NCBI GenBank assembly: GCA_963840565.1
Contig: CAWIZH010000002.1
Location: forward strand, 1,116,001-1,180,000
Origin: VRUE01 sp963840565
Lineage (GTDB): Bacteria > Actinomycetota > Thermoleophilia > Solirubrobacterales > 70-9
Direction of reading: 5' to 3'
Length of the DNA: 64,000 bases
Shown: in pieces, positions 52,611 to 62,122 of the stretch
How positions within the stretch are numbered: the stretch's first letter is position 1
Layout: each line of letters starts with the position of its first letter
The notes under the pieces: generated by a model
Database searches by the model: none
Told to the model about the DNA's origin: nothing
Seen by the model: only the letters and a program-made list of their open reading frames with translations
Made by a program: the position numbers and the translations under genes

Positions 52611-55494
52611 AGCCTCAGCGCCCCTTGCGGTGCTTGCTGCTTGTGCTTCTTGCAGGGCGTGCGCAGCTTCGGCTTCTGGTTGGCCTTCTTGCCGTTCTGG
52701 CCGGTGAAGCGGGCGATGACTTTGTACTTCTTCGCGCAGAGGTTGCTCGAGTTGACCAGCAGGCCGCGCTTCTTGCCGCCGCGGATGGTGACGACGAACT
52801 TGGAGACCGGCACGTCGGGCACGGTGTCGAAGGTGGTGCGCAGGCGGCCCTTGACGCTGTCGATGCGCCCGTCGAGGACGACGTCGACCTGGCCGTTGAG
52901 GGCGGCGACCATGTCCGGCAGTTCGTGGCTGGAGGAGCGCAGGTAGACCGGGCCTTTCAGCGGGCCGTCGAGCAGCGGCGTGGTCGCTTCGGCGAAGCCG
53001 TAGATCGAGTCCTTGGGGCAGTCGTGGGCGGCGAACTGAACCCGGGTGCAGACGTTGGCCAGGCTGGCCTGTTCGAGGATCAGCGGCTTCGGCAGCTTGA
53101 CCGAGGCGCGGCCGATGTTGGCGTCGCCGTCGCGGGCGACGAGGACGGCGCGCAGCTTCGGGCTCTTCGCCCGCCGCGTGCCGCCGAAGACGCGCATGAA
53201 CAGCTTCGGCTTGAAGTCGAGGTTCTCGCAGCCGTTGACCTTGAACGGCGCCGAGACCGGCACGGTGCTGAAGGCGGCCGGGTCGAGCGGGTTGGCGCCG
53301 CCGCCGCGCAGGGCCCCGGCAAGTTGCATCGCCGAGCAGTTGGTCGGGTTGAGGGCGAAGTTTTTGCGGTCGAGGTTGACCGAGACCGAGCGCAGGTCGA
53401 CCAGGGCGCCGCCGAAGACATGCGGGAGCGGATCGGAGACGGCATGCACCTGCGCCGTTTCCGGGTCGACGAACAGCGCCACCCGCACCACGACCGTGCC
53501 GAGATCGAACGGCCCGGCCGTGGCGGGGGTGATCACTGCCAGGGAAAGAGGGGCGCCGTGGTAGCGCCCTGCGAGGAAGGCTTTTCCGTTGAGGCGGAGC
53601 GGGTTCGCGCCGCTGCCGGCGGCCACCGAGGCGCTGCCGACGAGGCTCGAGCCAGGGCAGCTTGCGTCTTGCGGCCTCGGCCGCGCCGCTGTTCGCCGCG
53701 GCGGCGGCGATCGTCGCCGCCGGGCAGTAGCGGACGCCGGCCAGCTTCGCCGTCAGCCCCGGCGGCAGGTTGACGTCGACGCCCTTCAGCTCCTGGTTGC
53801 CGTCGGCGCGGGTGGCGTTGACGACGAACTGCGTGTAGGCGCCGCCCTTCGGGTTCGTCGATTTGGCGCCGAAGCCCGGCGCGAAGGGGCGCGCCGCGAG
53901 CGTTTTCGCGCAGGGGCCGCCGCCCGGGAGCGCTGGTCAGGGTGAAGCCATCGCCCGGCGTCGCCGCGGCGTTGCCCGACCACGGCGGTCATCTGCGTCG
54001 CTGGTTTTGTTCGGGCCGCAGGTGGGCGGGCTGGTCAGGGTGCCTTTGGTCCCGTCGAGCTGAAGCCGGAACGAGCTGAAGGGGACCTGCGGCGTTTTCG
54101 GCAAAGGTCGTGGTCAGCTGCGCCGGTCTGCGGATCGGCGCTGACGTTGCCGATCAGCCTCGCGTCGAGATGCCGTAGCGATCGGACTTGGCGTCGACGA
54201 AGATCCGGTACTCGTTGCCGGAGGCCGGGTCGCGGCTGAGCTGCTGGCCGAGGTAGACGTTGCCGCCCAGCGAGCCGTCGGGCAAGCGGCGGCGTGTCGA
54301 TCGCGACGGTGCCGATGACCGACGCTGCCGGACAGGCGACCGGGTTCCGGGTGCCCTTGCCGAACTGCTGCGTCGCTGCAAGCCTGGAGGCCGTTGGCGG
54401 CCGAGGGGTTGAGGCCCATGCCGGATGGCAGCGTCACCTTCGCCGTCCGCAGCTGAGAGCTCGCCTGTTTGGTTTTCGGCAGGAGCAGTTCGCCCGCCGT
54501 CGGCACTTCGAAGGGGATATTGACCGTGACCCCGGCACCTGAGGCGGCGAGTCGGTCTGGGCCGTGCCCGGGGTCGCCGTGACCGACGGTTTGAAGGGGA
54601 TGCTGTCGCATTCCTTCGGGCTCGTGTTCGGCGGCAGTTCGGACTCGATGAAAGGCGAGCCGTTGGGGAAGCTCGGGTCTTCGAATTCGCCGTGGCCGTC
54701 GGCGCGCAGGAAGGTCGAGTAGACGCCCTTGAACTGAGGCTGGGTCGCGGTCGAAGCAGGTGCTCGGCGTGGTGATGAAGGTCCCGTTGCCGGCGCGGCC
54801 TTCGAAGGTCGAGGCGGTTCTTCAGCACGTGGCCGACCGGCGACGTCGGCGACGTCGATCGTGAAGAACTCGTGATAGTTGCCTTCCCAGGCCACCCCCG
54901 CCCTCAGGTAGACGTTGTTGCCGAGCAGGTTGAAGCCGAAACGGGCCGGTTCGCCGTCGGGGGGTTCGATGTTGTAGACGTGGACCGGCACCGGCGGCGC
55001 GACGACGCCCGCCAGCGCGGCGGTGGCCAGGCTCGTGCCCACGTTCGAACCAGGGGGGCACAGCGCTGGACGTTCGCCTCGAAGGTCGCCTGCGGACACT
55101 GGGGCGTCGCCTGCGGGTTGACGCTGAGGCCAGCCGGCAGGTCGACGCGGACCGTCTTGATGTCGCCGACCGGTTCTTCGAGTTTGACCGAGGGGACGAC
55201 TTCGGTCGTCGTGTGCTTGACGATGAACTGGGTGAAGCCGTCCTGCGGATGGCCGGCCGCCTGTTCGTAGAAGAGCGACGGCGTTTCGACCGAGCACGGG
55301 TCCGAGAAGCAGGTCCCAGCCTGCCAGCCGTCATCGGCTTTAGGGGGATGGCTCTGCGGGGCGATGATTTCGGGGGCGGCCGATGCCGCGGGCGCCGCGA
55401 TGGCCAGCGCTGCAGCTGCGATTGCGCCCGCGCTCGCAAAAAGCCTCGAAACCCCTGCTCCTGCACCCATTCGATTCCCCTTCCCAAAGTTCAT
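52607..55494 (-). CDS. very large secreted protein of Thermoleophilia type, many frame breaks
   Basis: Assembled length about 960 aa. Signal peptide near the start (SRLFASAGAIAAAALAIAAP, ASAAPEII). The body repeats a pattern of ordered blocks: KTVRVDLPAGLSVNPQATPQ, EPPDGEPARFGFNLLGNNVY, PDGSLGGNVYLGQQLSRDPA and SGNEYRIFVDAKSDRYGIS. The C-terminal 339 residues are one open frame (DLGTVVVRVALFVDPETAQV; SRSVNLDRKNFALNPTNC-like; CPKDSIYGFAEATTPLLDGP), ending in a basic tail KPKLRTPCKKHKQQ. About ten breaks upstream of 53630. Presumably a cell-surface or matrix protein; no enzymatic motif. Divergent from a small HTH gene. Confidence 0.72.
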
Positions 55495-55537
55495 TTGGAC
55501 GAGACTACCCGATTTTGTGGATTTACACCATCATTTT

Positions 55538-55569
55538 TTGGTATCAATTGATCTAGAAGTTGGTACCAA
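55538..55569. promoter_or_regulatory. tandem palindromic operator
   Basis: TTGGTATCAA (55538-55547) and TTGGTACCAA (55560-55569) are near-identical palindromes with centres 22 bp apart, two helical turns. They lie in the promoter gap between the giant secreted-protein gene and the HTH gene, so a single dimeric regulator probably controls both. Confidence 0.72.
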
Positions 55570-55594
55570 CCAATCAAAGCGACGGAGGAATCCC

Positions 55595-55903
55595 ATGAAC
55601 TGGCAGCTCCTGGCTCGGGCCAATACCCACCCACTGCGGATCTCAATCCTCGAGGTCCTGGCCCTCGATGGCGGCCGCGTCCTCTCCCCCAGCGACCTCA
55701 GCTATGAGCTGCGGACCCCCCTCAGCAACGTCAACTACCACGTCACCGAGCTACACCGCACCGGCCTCGTCGACCTGGTCGGAGAACGCCCCGTGCGCGG
55801 CGCCACCGAGCACTTCTACCGCGAGGCCAAGGCCGCAAAGCCCAGCACGAACGGCAACTCCCGCAACGGCCACCGGCGCAAGAAGGTCAGCGTTCCGGCC
55901 TAA
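55595..55903 (+). CDS. ArsR-like helix-turn-helix protein
   Basis: 102 aa from ATG 55595, with GGAGG 6 bases upstream. One winged helix: NTHPLRISILEVLALDGGRV, LSPSDLSYELRTPLSNVNYH as recognition helix and VTELHRTGLVDLVGERPVRG; a basic tail (NGHRRKKVSVPA) follows. No metal-binding Cys pair, so metal sensing is unlikely. It sits divergent to the giant secreted-protein gene across two TTGGTAYCAA palindromes, its likely targets. Confidence 0.8.
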   Translation: MNWQLLARANTHPLRISILEVLALDGGRVLSPSDLSYELRTPLSNVNYHVTELHRTGLVDLVGERPVRGATEHFYREAKAAKPSTNGNSRNGHRRKKVSVPA

Positions 55904-55926
55904 GCCGGTCACCTCCATGGCGTAAA

Positions 55927-55999
55927 AGCGGACGACGGGTCTCGAACCCGCGACCTCGAGCTTGGGAAGCTCGCGCTCTACCAACTGAGCTACGTCCGC
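55927..55999 (-). tRNA. tRNA-Gly (anticodon CCC)
   Basis: 73 nt. Acceptor GCGGACG pairs with CGTCCGC, discriminator U; D arm GTAGCTCAGTTGGTAGAGC; anticodon stem CGAGC/GCTCG closes the loop TTCCCAA, anticodon CCC, reading GGG. T arm GCGGGTTCGAGACCCGT. CCA not encoded. Confidence 0.95.
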
Positions 56000-56066
56000 G
56001 TCAGGCGCTGATTCTAGGGCGGTCGGGGGGTTGCCGGGGGCGCCCGCTATCTAGAGTCCAGCGCCC

Positions 56067-56588
56067 GTGAGCACGCGATCTCTCCTCGCCTTCCTTGCCG
56101 TGCTGGCCGTCGTCGGCCTGCTTGCCTTTGGCCTGCTCAGCAAGGGCACCACGCGGGTCGCGGTCGGCGACCCGGTCCCCGACCGCGTGCTGCCCGCCCT
56201 GCCGGGACCTGGCCACGGCTCGATCGCCGAACATCGCGGCGAATGGGTCCTGATCAATCTCTGGGCCTCGTGGTGCGTCCCCTGCCGCGAGGAGACGCCG
56301 GCGCTGGAGCGCTTCTACCGTCGGATGCGTGCCAATAACACGACGGTCGTCGGCATCAACGTTCAGGACAACCGCGACGACGCCGACGCCTTCCTGCGCG
56401 ATCACCCGGCCACGTACCCGCAGCTTCGCTCGACCGGCGACGAGCGCATCCAGGCCTTCGGCGCGACCGGCGTGCCGGAGAACTTCCTGGTCGACCCGCG
56501 GGGAGCGGTGGCGTTGGTTCGGATTGGGCAGGTCGACGATCGCTTCCTCCACGACCAGGTCGAACCGCTGATCGAGGGCGCGCGATGA
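56067..56588 (+). CDS. ccmG: CcmG/DsbE-like thiol:disulfide interchange protein
   Basis: 173 aa. N-terminal membrane anchor SLLAFLAVLAVVGLLAFGLL, then a TlpA-type thioredoxin fold with LINLWASWCVPCREETPALE (active site WCVPC), VVGINVQDNRDDADAFLRDH and the cis-Pro region GVPENFLVDPRG. It keeps the CxxCH cysteines of apocytochrome c reduced. GTG start. Its stop overlaps the ccmH ATG by 4 bases. Forms the second half of the cytochrome c maturation set, 4.3 kb from ccmE/F. Confidence 0.9.
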   Translation: MSTRSLLAFLAVLAVVGLLAFGLLSKGTTRVAVGDPVPDRVLPALPGPGHGSIAEHRGEWVLINLWASWCVPCREETPALERFYRRMRANNTTVVGINVQDNRDDADAFLRDHPATYPQLRSTGDERIQAFGATGVPENFLVDPRGAVALVRIGQVDDRFLHDQVEPLIEGAR

Positions 56589-57058
56589 GGCGTGCGGCGG
56601 CGCTGGCGACCCTTGTCCTTGGCCTCCTTGCTCTCGCCCCCCTGGCCCTCGCCGCGCCGCCGCGGCAGACGACCGTGCACGACATCGAAGACGAAGTGAT
56701 GTGCCCGGTCTGCGGCACCCTGCTCGAGCTGGCCGAATCGCCGCAGGCCAAACGCGAGAAGGTCTACGTCGCCAAGCTGGTCGCCGGCGGCAAGACCAAG
56801 GCCGAGGTCAAGGACGCCCTCGTCGTCCAGTACGGGCCGTCGGTGCTGGCGCTGCCGAAGGCATCCGGGTTCGACCTCTCGGCCTACCTGGTGCCGATCA
56901 TCGCGATCGTCGTCGCGGCGATCGCGCTCGCCTTCAGCGTCGCCCGCTGGCGCCGCGACGGCCGCCGATCGCCGGCGCAACAGGAAGACGCCCCGGCGGC
57001 ACCGCAGGGCGAGGACGCCGAGCGGCTCGAGGCCGACCTCGGCCGTTACGACCTTTAG
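56585..57058 (+). CDS. ccmH: CcmH cytochrome c maturation protein
   Basis: 157 aa. Signal peptide (ALATLVLGLLALAPLALA), then DIEDEVMCPVCGTLLELAES with the thiol pair CPVC (classically RCLVCQ), and GKTKAEVKDALVVQYGPSVL, the conserved helical bundle. A C-terminal helix YLVPIIAIVVAAIALAFSVA anchors it. CcmH reduces or holds apocytochrome c for heme attachment by CcmF. Overlaps ccmG. Confidence 0.9.
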   Translation: MRRAAALATLVLGLLALAPLALAAPPRQTTVHDIEDEVMCPVCGTLLELAESPQAKREKVYVAKLVAGGKTKAEVKDALVVQYGPSVLALPKASGFDLSAYLVPIIAIVVAAIALAFSVARWRRDGRRSPAQQEDAPAAPQGEDAERLEADLGRYDL

Positions 57059-57061
57059 CGC

Positions 57062-57700
57062 TCAGCCAAAAGGCACGAGCCCGGCGACCGGGACCGGCAG
57101 GCGCTTGGAGATCGCGCCCTGCTCGCCGCAGACGATCGTCGCGTCGACCTGGTCGGCGAGCGCCCTCAGCGGGCCGGTGCCGGGGCCGGCCGGGGGGCCG
57201 TCGATGACCAGCAGGTCATAGGCCCGGCGCAGTTTGCCGGTTGCGTGGACGCAGCGGTCGGAGTCGAGCAGCGCCGCCGGCTCGGGCTCGGGCTCGCCGG
57301 CGACGATGCAGGCGAGCGGCTGCGTCGCCCGGCCCGACGCCGGGCCGGCCAGGACCAGCGACTGCAGGATCTGGGCGGCCTCGGCTTCTCCCCGCAGGTA
57401 CTCGTGCAGGCCAGGGGTCGCCGAGAGCCCGAGTAATCCGGCCAGCCCGGGCGAAGCGAGGTCGCACTCCAGCAGGGCGACGCGGCGACCGTCCGCCGTC
57501 GCCGCGGTGGCGAGGCCAAGCGCCACCGCCGAGCGCGCCGGGCCGGTCGCCAGCACCGCCCGCGATCCCGCTAGCGCCGTCGCCAGCTGGGCGCAGGCCT
57601 CGAGCTCGGCGCGGCCAAGGGCACCCAGCCGCGGCGTCTCGCTCGCCGGCGCAGGGACGCTGGCCAGCACCGGTGGCTTGCGCCGACGGCCCAGCATCAC
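57062..57700 (-). CDS. CpsD/MinD-like P-loop protein, degenerate
   Basis: 212 aa. The order of elements fits the bacterial tyrosine-kinase/ParA-like NTPase fold: RAVLATGPARSAVALGLATA in the Walker A place, VALLECDLASPGLAGLLGLS in the Walker A' place (ExDL), TPGLHEYLRGEAEAAQILQS and DLLVIDGPPAGPGTGP as Walker B. Walker A lacks the usual GKS/T, so nucleotide binding may be weak. No Tyr-rich C-terminal cluster. Its ATG overlaps the argS stop. Role unknown; possibly linked to surface polysaccharide control. Confidence 0.6.
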   Translation of the reverse strand: MMLGRRRKPPVLASVPAPASETPRLGALGRAELEACAQLATALAGSRAVLATGPARSAVALGLATAATADGRRVALLECDLASPGLAGLLGLSATPGLHEYLRGEAEAAQILQSLVLAGPASGRATQPLACIVAGEPEPEPAALLDSDRCVHATGKLRRAYDLLVIDGPPAGPGTGPLRALADQVDATIVCGEQGAISKRLPVPVAGLVPFG

Positions 57701-59352
57701 ATCCGCTCGGGAGCCGCGATGCCGAGCAGGCCGAGTGCGCCCGCGATCGTCCGCTTGGTGAGCAGGGCAAGCGCCAGGCGCGAGCCCTCGACCCCCTCGC
57801 CCTCGGCGCCGACGACCTGGCAGTCGCGGTAGAAGCCGTGGAAGTCGGCGGCAACCGCGGTCGAGAAGGTGCAGATCCGGTGCGGCGCGCGGCGCGCAGC
57901 GGCCTCGCGCACCTCGCTGGGGAATTCGAGCAGGCGCTTGATCAGCTCGCGCTCGGCCGGCTCGAGCGGGGTGCCCGGCGTATCGGCGCCGGCCGCCACG
58001 GCGGCCTGCTCCGGCTCGACGCCGGCCTTGCGCAGGATGCTGGCGATGCGGGCGTGGGCGTACTGGACGTAGTAGACGGGGTTGTCGTTGGACTGGCGGC
58101 GGGCGAGCTCGAGGTCGAGGTCGACGGTCGTGTCGTGGCTGCGCCAGAGCATGAACCAGCGGGTCGCGTCGATGCCGATGTCGTCGAGCAGTTCGTCGAG
58201 GGTGACGAACTCGCCGCTGCGCTTCGACATTTCCGCCCGCTCGCCGTTTTCGACGATGTGGACGAGTCGCATGATCAGCGCCTCGAAGCGCTCGGGGTCG
58301 GCGCCGAGGCCGGCGATCGCCGCCTGCAGGCGGGCGACGTAGCCGTGGTGGTCGGCGCCGAGGATGTCGATCAGGCGCCCGAAGCCACGCTCGAGCTTGT
58401 CCCAGTGGTAGGCGACGTCGGCGGCGAGGTAGGTCGGTTCGCCGTTGGCACGGATCAGCACCCGGTCCTTGTCGTCGCCGAAGGTCGTCGTGCGCAGCCA
58501 GAGCGCCTCGTCGCTGCGATAGGTGTGCCCGTGCCGGTCGAGCTGAGCAAGGGCGGCGTCGACCTCGCCGCGGCTGTAGAGGTCGCGCTCGGAGAACCAG
58601 TTGTCGAAGCGGACGCCGAAGCGGTCGAGCGTCCCCCGCACCCCCTCCAGCATCAGCTCGATCCCGCGGTTGCCGAGCGCCTCGAGGTCGGTGGGGTCGA
58701 TCCCCTCAGCCTTGATCCGCTCGCCGAGCTCGCCGACGTAAGCGCCTTCGTAGCCATCCTCGGGAATCTCCTGGCCGAGCATGCGGGCGGCGATCGAGGC
58801 GGCGAAACGGTCAATCTGGCCACCGGCGTCGTTGACGTAGAACTCGCGCTGGACCTCGTGCCCCGTCGCCTCGAGCAGGCGGACAAGGGAGTCGCCGTAA
58901 GCGGCGTGGCGGCCGCCGCCGACGTGGAGCGGGCCGGTCGGGTTGGCGGAGACGAACTCGACCAGGATCCGTTCCGGCGAATCGGCCGCCGCCGGGCCGA
59001 GCGTCTCCCCCGCCGCGGCGAGGCTGGCCATCGCGCGGCGGTACCAGCCGTCGGCAAGGAAGAAGTTGACGAAGCCCGGGCCGGCGACCTCGATCCGCTC
59101 GACCGTCTCCGGGCCGAGCTGCCGGCTGAGCTCGGTGGCAAGCCGGGCGGCGACGTCGCGCGGGTTTTCGCCCAGCGGCGCAGCGAGCAGCATCGCCGCG
59201 TTGGAGCTGTAATCGCCCAGCTCGGCCTTGGGCGGGCGCTCCAGCGTCGGCTCGGGGCCGGTCGACTCGCCATCGCGCAGCGCCAGTGAGGCTCGGTTGA
59301 CTGCCGAGCGCAGCTCGGAGATCGGGTCGGGGGCTGCGGCCATCGCGCTCAT
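57697..59352 (-). CDS. argS: arginyl-tRNA synthetase
   Basis: 551 aa class I synthetase. The HIGH-like motif is NPTGPLHVGGGRHAAYGDSL, and the KMSKS-like motif reads AEMSKRSGEFVTLDELLDDI. The N-terminal Add1-like domain has KAELGDYSSNAAMLLAAPLG and GPGFVNFFLADGWYRR; the C-terminal anticodon-binding domain has NDNPVYYVQYAHARIASILR. ATG at 59352 (MSAMAAAPDP) or 59343. Charges tRNA-Arg; normally essential. The frame is intact, in contrast to several neighbours. Confidence 0.95.
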   Translation of the reverse strand: MSAMAAAPDPISELRSAVNRASLALRDGESTGPEPTLERPPKAELGDYSSNAAMLLAAPLGENPRDVAARLATELSRQLGPETVERIEVAGPGFVNFFLADGWYRRAMASLAAAGETLGPAAADSPERILVEFVSANPTGPLHVGGGRHAAYGDSLVRLLEATGHEVQREFYVNDAGGQIDRFAASIAARMLGQEIPEDGYEGAYVGELGERIKAEGIDPTDLEALGNRGIELMLEGVRGTLDRFGVRFDNWFSERDLYSRGEVDAALAQLDRHGHTYRSDEALWLRTTTFGDDKDRVLIRANGEPTYLAADVAYHWDKLERGFGRLIDILGADHHGYVARLQAAIAGLGADPERFEALIMRLVHIVENGERAEMSKRSGEFVTLDELLDDIGIDATRWFMLWRSHDTTVDLDLELARRQSNDNPVYYVQYAHARIASILRKAGVEPEQAAVAAGADTPGTPLEPAERELIKRLLEFPSEVREAAARRAPHRICTFSTAVAADFHGFYRDCQVVGAEGEGVEGSRLALALLTKRTIAGALGLLGIAAPERM

Positions 59353-59389
59353 CGTATGGAGGGGCGGGGACCAAAGTACGCTGGCCGGC

Positions 59390-60130
59390 GTGCGCGTCGC
59401 CGCAATCACCGACATCCACGCCAACCTGCCCGCGCTCGAGGCGGTCCTCGGGCAGATCGACGCCTCCGGCATCGAGGAGATCTGGTGCCTGGGCGACGTG
59501 CTGGGCTACGGGGTCGAGCCCGATGCCTGCGCCGACCTCGTGCGCGAGCGCTGTGACGTGTGCCTGGTCGGCAACCACGACCTCGCGGTCCTCGGCGGCC
59601 TCGACATCTCCTCCTTCTCCGAGGCCGCTGCCGTCGCGGTCGAGTGGACGCGCGACAACGTCGCCGAGCGCACGCTCGAGTTCCTGCGCGAGCTGGAGCC
59701 GAACGGCGAGCGGGCCGGCACCGGCCTCTTCCACGCTTCTCCCCGCGATCCGGTCTGGGAGTACGTGCTCTCCGGCGAGCAGGCCGCCGCCGGCATGGAC
59801 GCAAATCCGCAGCGGATCGGTTTGATCGGCCACTCCCACGTCGCCCTCTTCTTCACCAGGCCCGAGGGCGTCAATGACGGCGAGGCCCGCGGGGCGCAGG
59901 CCAGCGACGGCGCCCTGCTCGACCTCGGCGAGGGCGGTTGGCTGGTCAACCCCGGCAGCGTCGGCCAGCCCCGCGACGGCGACCCCCGCGCCGCCTGGCT
60001 GGAACTCGACACCGAGGCGGAGACGGCCTGCTTCCATCGCGTCGCCTACGAGATCGAGCGGGCGGCTGCACCGATCGCCGCCGCCGGCTTGCCCCGCCGC
60101 CTCGCCGACCGCCTCTACACTGGCCAATGA
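59390..60130 (+). CDS. metallophosphoesterase
   Basis: 246 aa calcineurin-like enzyme. Metal-binding motifs in order: AAITDIHANLPALEAVL (D-x-H), WCLGDVLGYGVEPDAC (G-D-x-x-G), LVGNHDLAVLG (G-N-H-D), GLFHASPRDPVWEYVL, and GLIGHSHVALFFTRP (G-H-S/T-H). It resembles the YfcE/diadenosine-tetraphosphatase-like branch. Start at GTG 59390; its stop overlaps an ATG at 60127, leading into the lipoprotein and kinase genes. Confidence 0.88.
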   Translation: MRVAAITDIHANLPALEAVLGQIDASGIEEIWCLGDVLGYGVEPDACADLVRERCDVCLVGNHDLAVLGGLDISSFSEAAAVAVEWTRDNVAERTLEFLRELEPNGERAGTGLFHASPRDPVWEYVLSGEQAAAGMDANPQRIGLIGHSHVALFFTRPEGVNDGEARGAQASDGALLDLGEGGWLVNPGSVGQPRDGDPRAAWLELDTEAETACFHRVAYEIERAAAPIAAAGLPRRLADRLYTGQ

Positions 60131-60183
60131 CGCTCAATTGCAGGGAAAATCCGTCCCAGAAACCGTTGTCTAGACTCGCAACG

Positions 60184-60774
60184 GTGCGCCAGCCAGCCGC
60201 ATTCGCCCTTGCCCTCGCCCTCGGTGCCCTCGCCGCAATCGCCCTCGTCTCCTGCGGCGGCGGCGAAGACGCCAAGCTGCTGCCCGGCAACACAGCACAG
60301 GAAATCTCCGAAAACCTCGACAGCGTCAAGCAGTTCGTCGGCGAAGGCGAATGCGTCGGCGCCGAGAACGCGGCGCAGGAAGTCAGCGCCCAGGTGGAAA
60401 ACCTCGGCGGGGTCGACGAAAAGCTGAAGCAGGCACTCCAGCGCGGCGCCGAAAAGCTCAATGAAGTGGTCGTCGCCTGCGAAGAAGCCGAAACGGAAGC
60501 CGTTGCCCCGGCCGCCGAAGCGCCGAGCACCGAAGAAGAAGACGAGTTGCCGCCCGGGCTCGAAAAGAAGGCTGAAAAGGAACAGGAGAAGGAAGAAAAG
60601 GCGCTGGAAAAGGAAGCGGAGAAACAGGAAAAGGAAGAAGAAAAAGAAGCGCCACCGGCTACTCCGACAACGCCCACCGAAACGACGCCGGCCGAGCCAC
60701 CGCCGAGCGAAGGCGGCGGCACCGGCGCTTCGGGTGGCGTCGGCCCAGGCGCGCCCGTGGGGGAAGGGGAATAG
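60184..60774 (+). CDS. predicted lipoprotein with charged coil
   Basis: 196 aa from GTG 60184; an in-frame ATG at 60127 would add 19 residues before the signal. Signal AFALALALGALAAIALVSC ends in a lipobox with Cys. Mature part: a small helical segment with two Cys (VGEGECVGAENAAQEVSAQV ... NEVVVACEEAE), then a long Glu/Lys helix (about 125-165) and a Pro/Thr/Gly tail. The last base is shared with the kinase start, so translational coupling is expected. Perhaps an external partner or sensor for the kinase; inference only. Confidence 0.7.
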   Translation: MRQPAAFALALALGALAAIALVSCGGGEDAKLLPGNTAQEISENLDSVKQFVGEGECVGAENAAQEVSAQVENLGGVDEKLKQALQRGAEKLNEVVVACEEAETEAVAPAAEAPSTEEEDELPPGLEKKAEKEQEKEEKALEKEAEKQEKEEEKEAPPATPTTPTETTPAEPPPSEGGGTGASGGVGPGAPVGEGE

Positions 60775-62000
60775 TGGCGAGCGGAATCCTCTCCGGCCGC
60801 TACGAGATCGGCGACCGGCTCGGCTCCGGCGGGATGTCGAGCGTCCACATGGCGACCGACCTGATCCTTGAGCGCACGGTCGCGGTCAAGATCCTCGCCG
60901 AGCACCTCTCCGACGACGAGCGCTTCGTCGCCCGCTTCCGCCGCGAGGCGCTGGCCGTGGCCAAGCTGATCCACCCCAACATCGTCCAGGTCTACGACAC
61001 CGGTATCGACGACGGCCGCCACTACATCGTCATGGAGTACGTCGAGGGCCGCTCGGGAGCGCAGATCCTGCAGCGCCAGGGACCGCTGGACGGGGAGACA
61101 ACCGCCGAGATCGGCGCCCAGGCGTGCGCCGGGCTCGACTACGCCCACCGGCGCGGGATCATCCACCGCGACGTCAAGCCGGGCAACCTGATGGTCTTCG
61201 GCGGCCCCGTCGGCGGCGGCGAGATGACGGTCAAGCTGACCGACTTCGGCATCGCCCGCGCGGTCGAACAGACCCGCATCACCCAGGTCGGCTCGGTCGT
61301 CGGCACCGCCGCCTACCTCTCACCCGAGCAGGTGCGCGGCGAGGAGGCGACGCCGGCCACCGACGTCTACGCGCTCGGCGTCGTCCTCTACCAGTTCCTC
61401 ACCGGCCGCCTGCCGTACGAGGGCTCAACCCTGGCCGAGCTGGCGGTGCGCCAGCAGAACGAGCGGCCGCTGCCGCCCAGCACCTACAACGACGAAGTTC
61501 CCGAGGCGCTGGGGGCCGCGGTGCTGCGGGCGCTCGAGGGCGACCCGAATCGCCGCTACGCCAGCGCCAGCGAGTTGGCCGGCGGCCTGCAGCTGGGCCT
61601 CCAGGGCGAGGACGTGACCCTGCCCTTCGACGACGAGAACACCCCGACCCAGATGCTCGGCAGCGAGACCGCCACCCGCCACCTCGACCAGACCGCGCAG
61701 ACCGAGTACCGCCCGGCGCCCTCGCAGACACGCCGCCCGGTGGCCCGCGCCCCGCAGCCACCCCCACCGGTCCCGCCGCAGCGTCCCGTACAAGCTCAAC
61801 AAAAGCGCAGCGCCTTCTCCCGCTTCGCCCGCTTCGTGATGGCCCTAGTAGCGCTCGTCCTCATCGCCGCAGCCGTGGCGGCGGCCGTGATCTACACCAC
61901 CGACAAAGCAACCAGCGTCAAGGCCACCGAAGTGGCCGGCAACACGGTCGACAAGGTCGTCGAAGAATTCAAGGACCTGGTCAAAAAGAACACTGAATAG
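60774..62000 (+). CDS. serine/threonine protein kinase, membrane-anchored
   Basis: 408 aa Pkn-type kinase. GDRLGSGGMSSVHMATD (Gly loop), VAVKILAEHL (catalytic Lys), HRDVKPGNLM (catalytic loop), LTDFGIARA (DFG), VGTAAYLSPEQVRGE (activation segment end) are all intact. A Pro-rich linker (about 325-345) leads to one membrane helix (about 355-378, FVMALVALVLIAAAVAAAVI) and a short external tail. No PASTA repeats, so the ligand part may be supplied by the upstream lipoprotein. GTG start overlaps its stop by 1 base. Confidence 0.93.
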   Translation: MASGILSGRYEIGDRLGSGGMSSVHMATDLILERTVAVKILAEHLSDDERFVARFRREALAVAKLIHPNIVQVYDTGIDDGRHYIVMEYVEGRSGAQILQRQGPLDGETTAEIGAQACAGLDYAHRRGIIHRDVKPGNLMVFGGPVGGGEMTVKLTDFGIARAVEQTRITQVGSVVGTAAYLSPEQVRGEEATPATDVYALGVVLYQFLTGRLPYEGSTLAELAVRQQNERPLPPSTYNDEVPEALGAAVLRALEGDPNRRYASASELAGGLQLGLQGEDVTLPFDDENTPTQMLGSETATRHLDQTAQTEYRPAPSQTRRPVARAPQPPPPVPPQRPVQAQQKRSAFSRFARFVMALVALVLIAAAVAAAVIYTTDKATSVKATEVAGNTVDKVVEEFKDLVKKNTE

Positions 62001-62012
62001 CGTGGTGGTGGA

Positions 62013-62122
62013 GAGGGTCGGGCACCCCTCCTCTCTCAACTTTTTCGGTGGAGAGTGATTGGCTGGCCGCGGTTGAATCGCCGAAAAAGTACAAGCCGTT
62101 CGGAGGGGTGCCCGACTCCCTC
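62013..62122. repeat. nested inverted repeat between convergent genes
   Basis: Outer arms 62013-62031 and 62102-62122 (GAGGGTCGGGCACCCCTCC against its complement, 15 bp perfect then a small bulge). Inner stem CTTTTTCGG (62040-62048) with CCGAAAAAG (62081-62089). Left border GTGGTGG. Same plan as 12368-12487. The right arm includes the first two bases of the tgt stop. Confidence 0.85.

Noticed and set aside
57241..59289. 682-codon plus-strand open frame opposite argS
   Set aside because: Low-complexity antisense shadow; argS on the other strand is intact and conserved.
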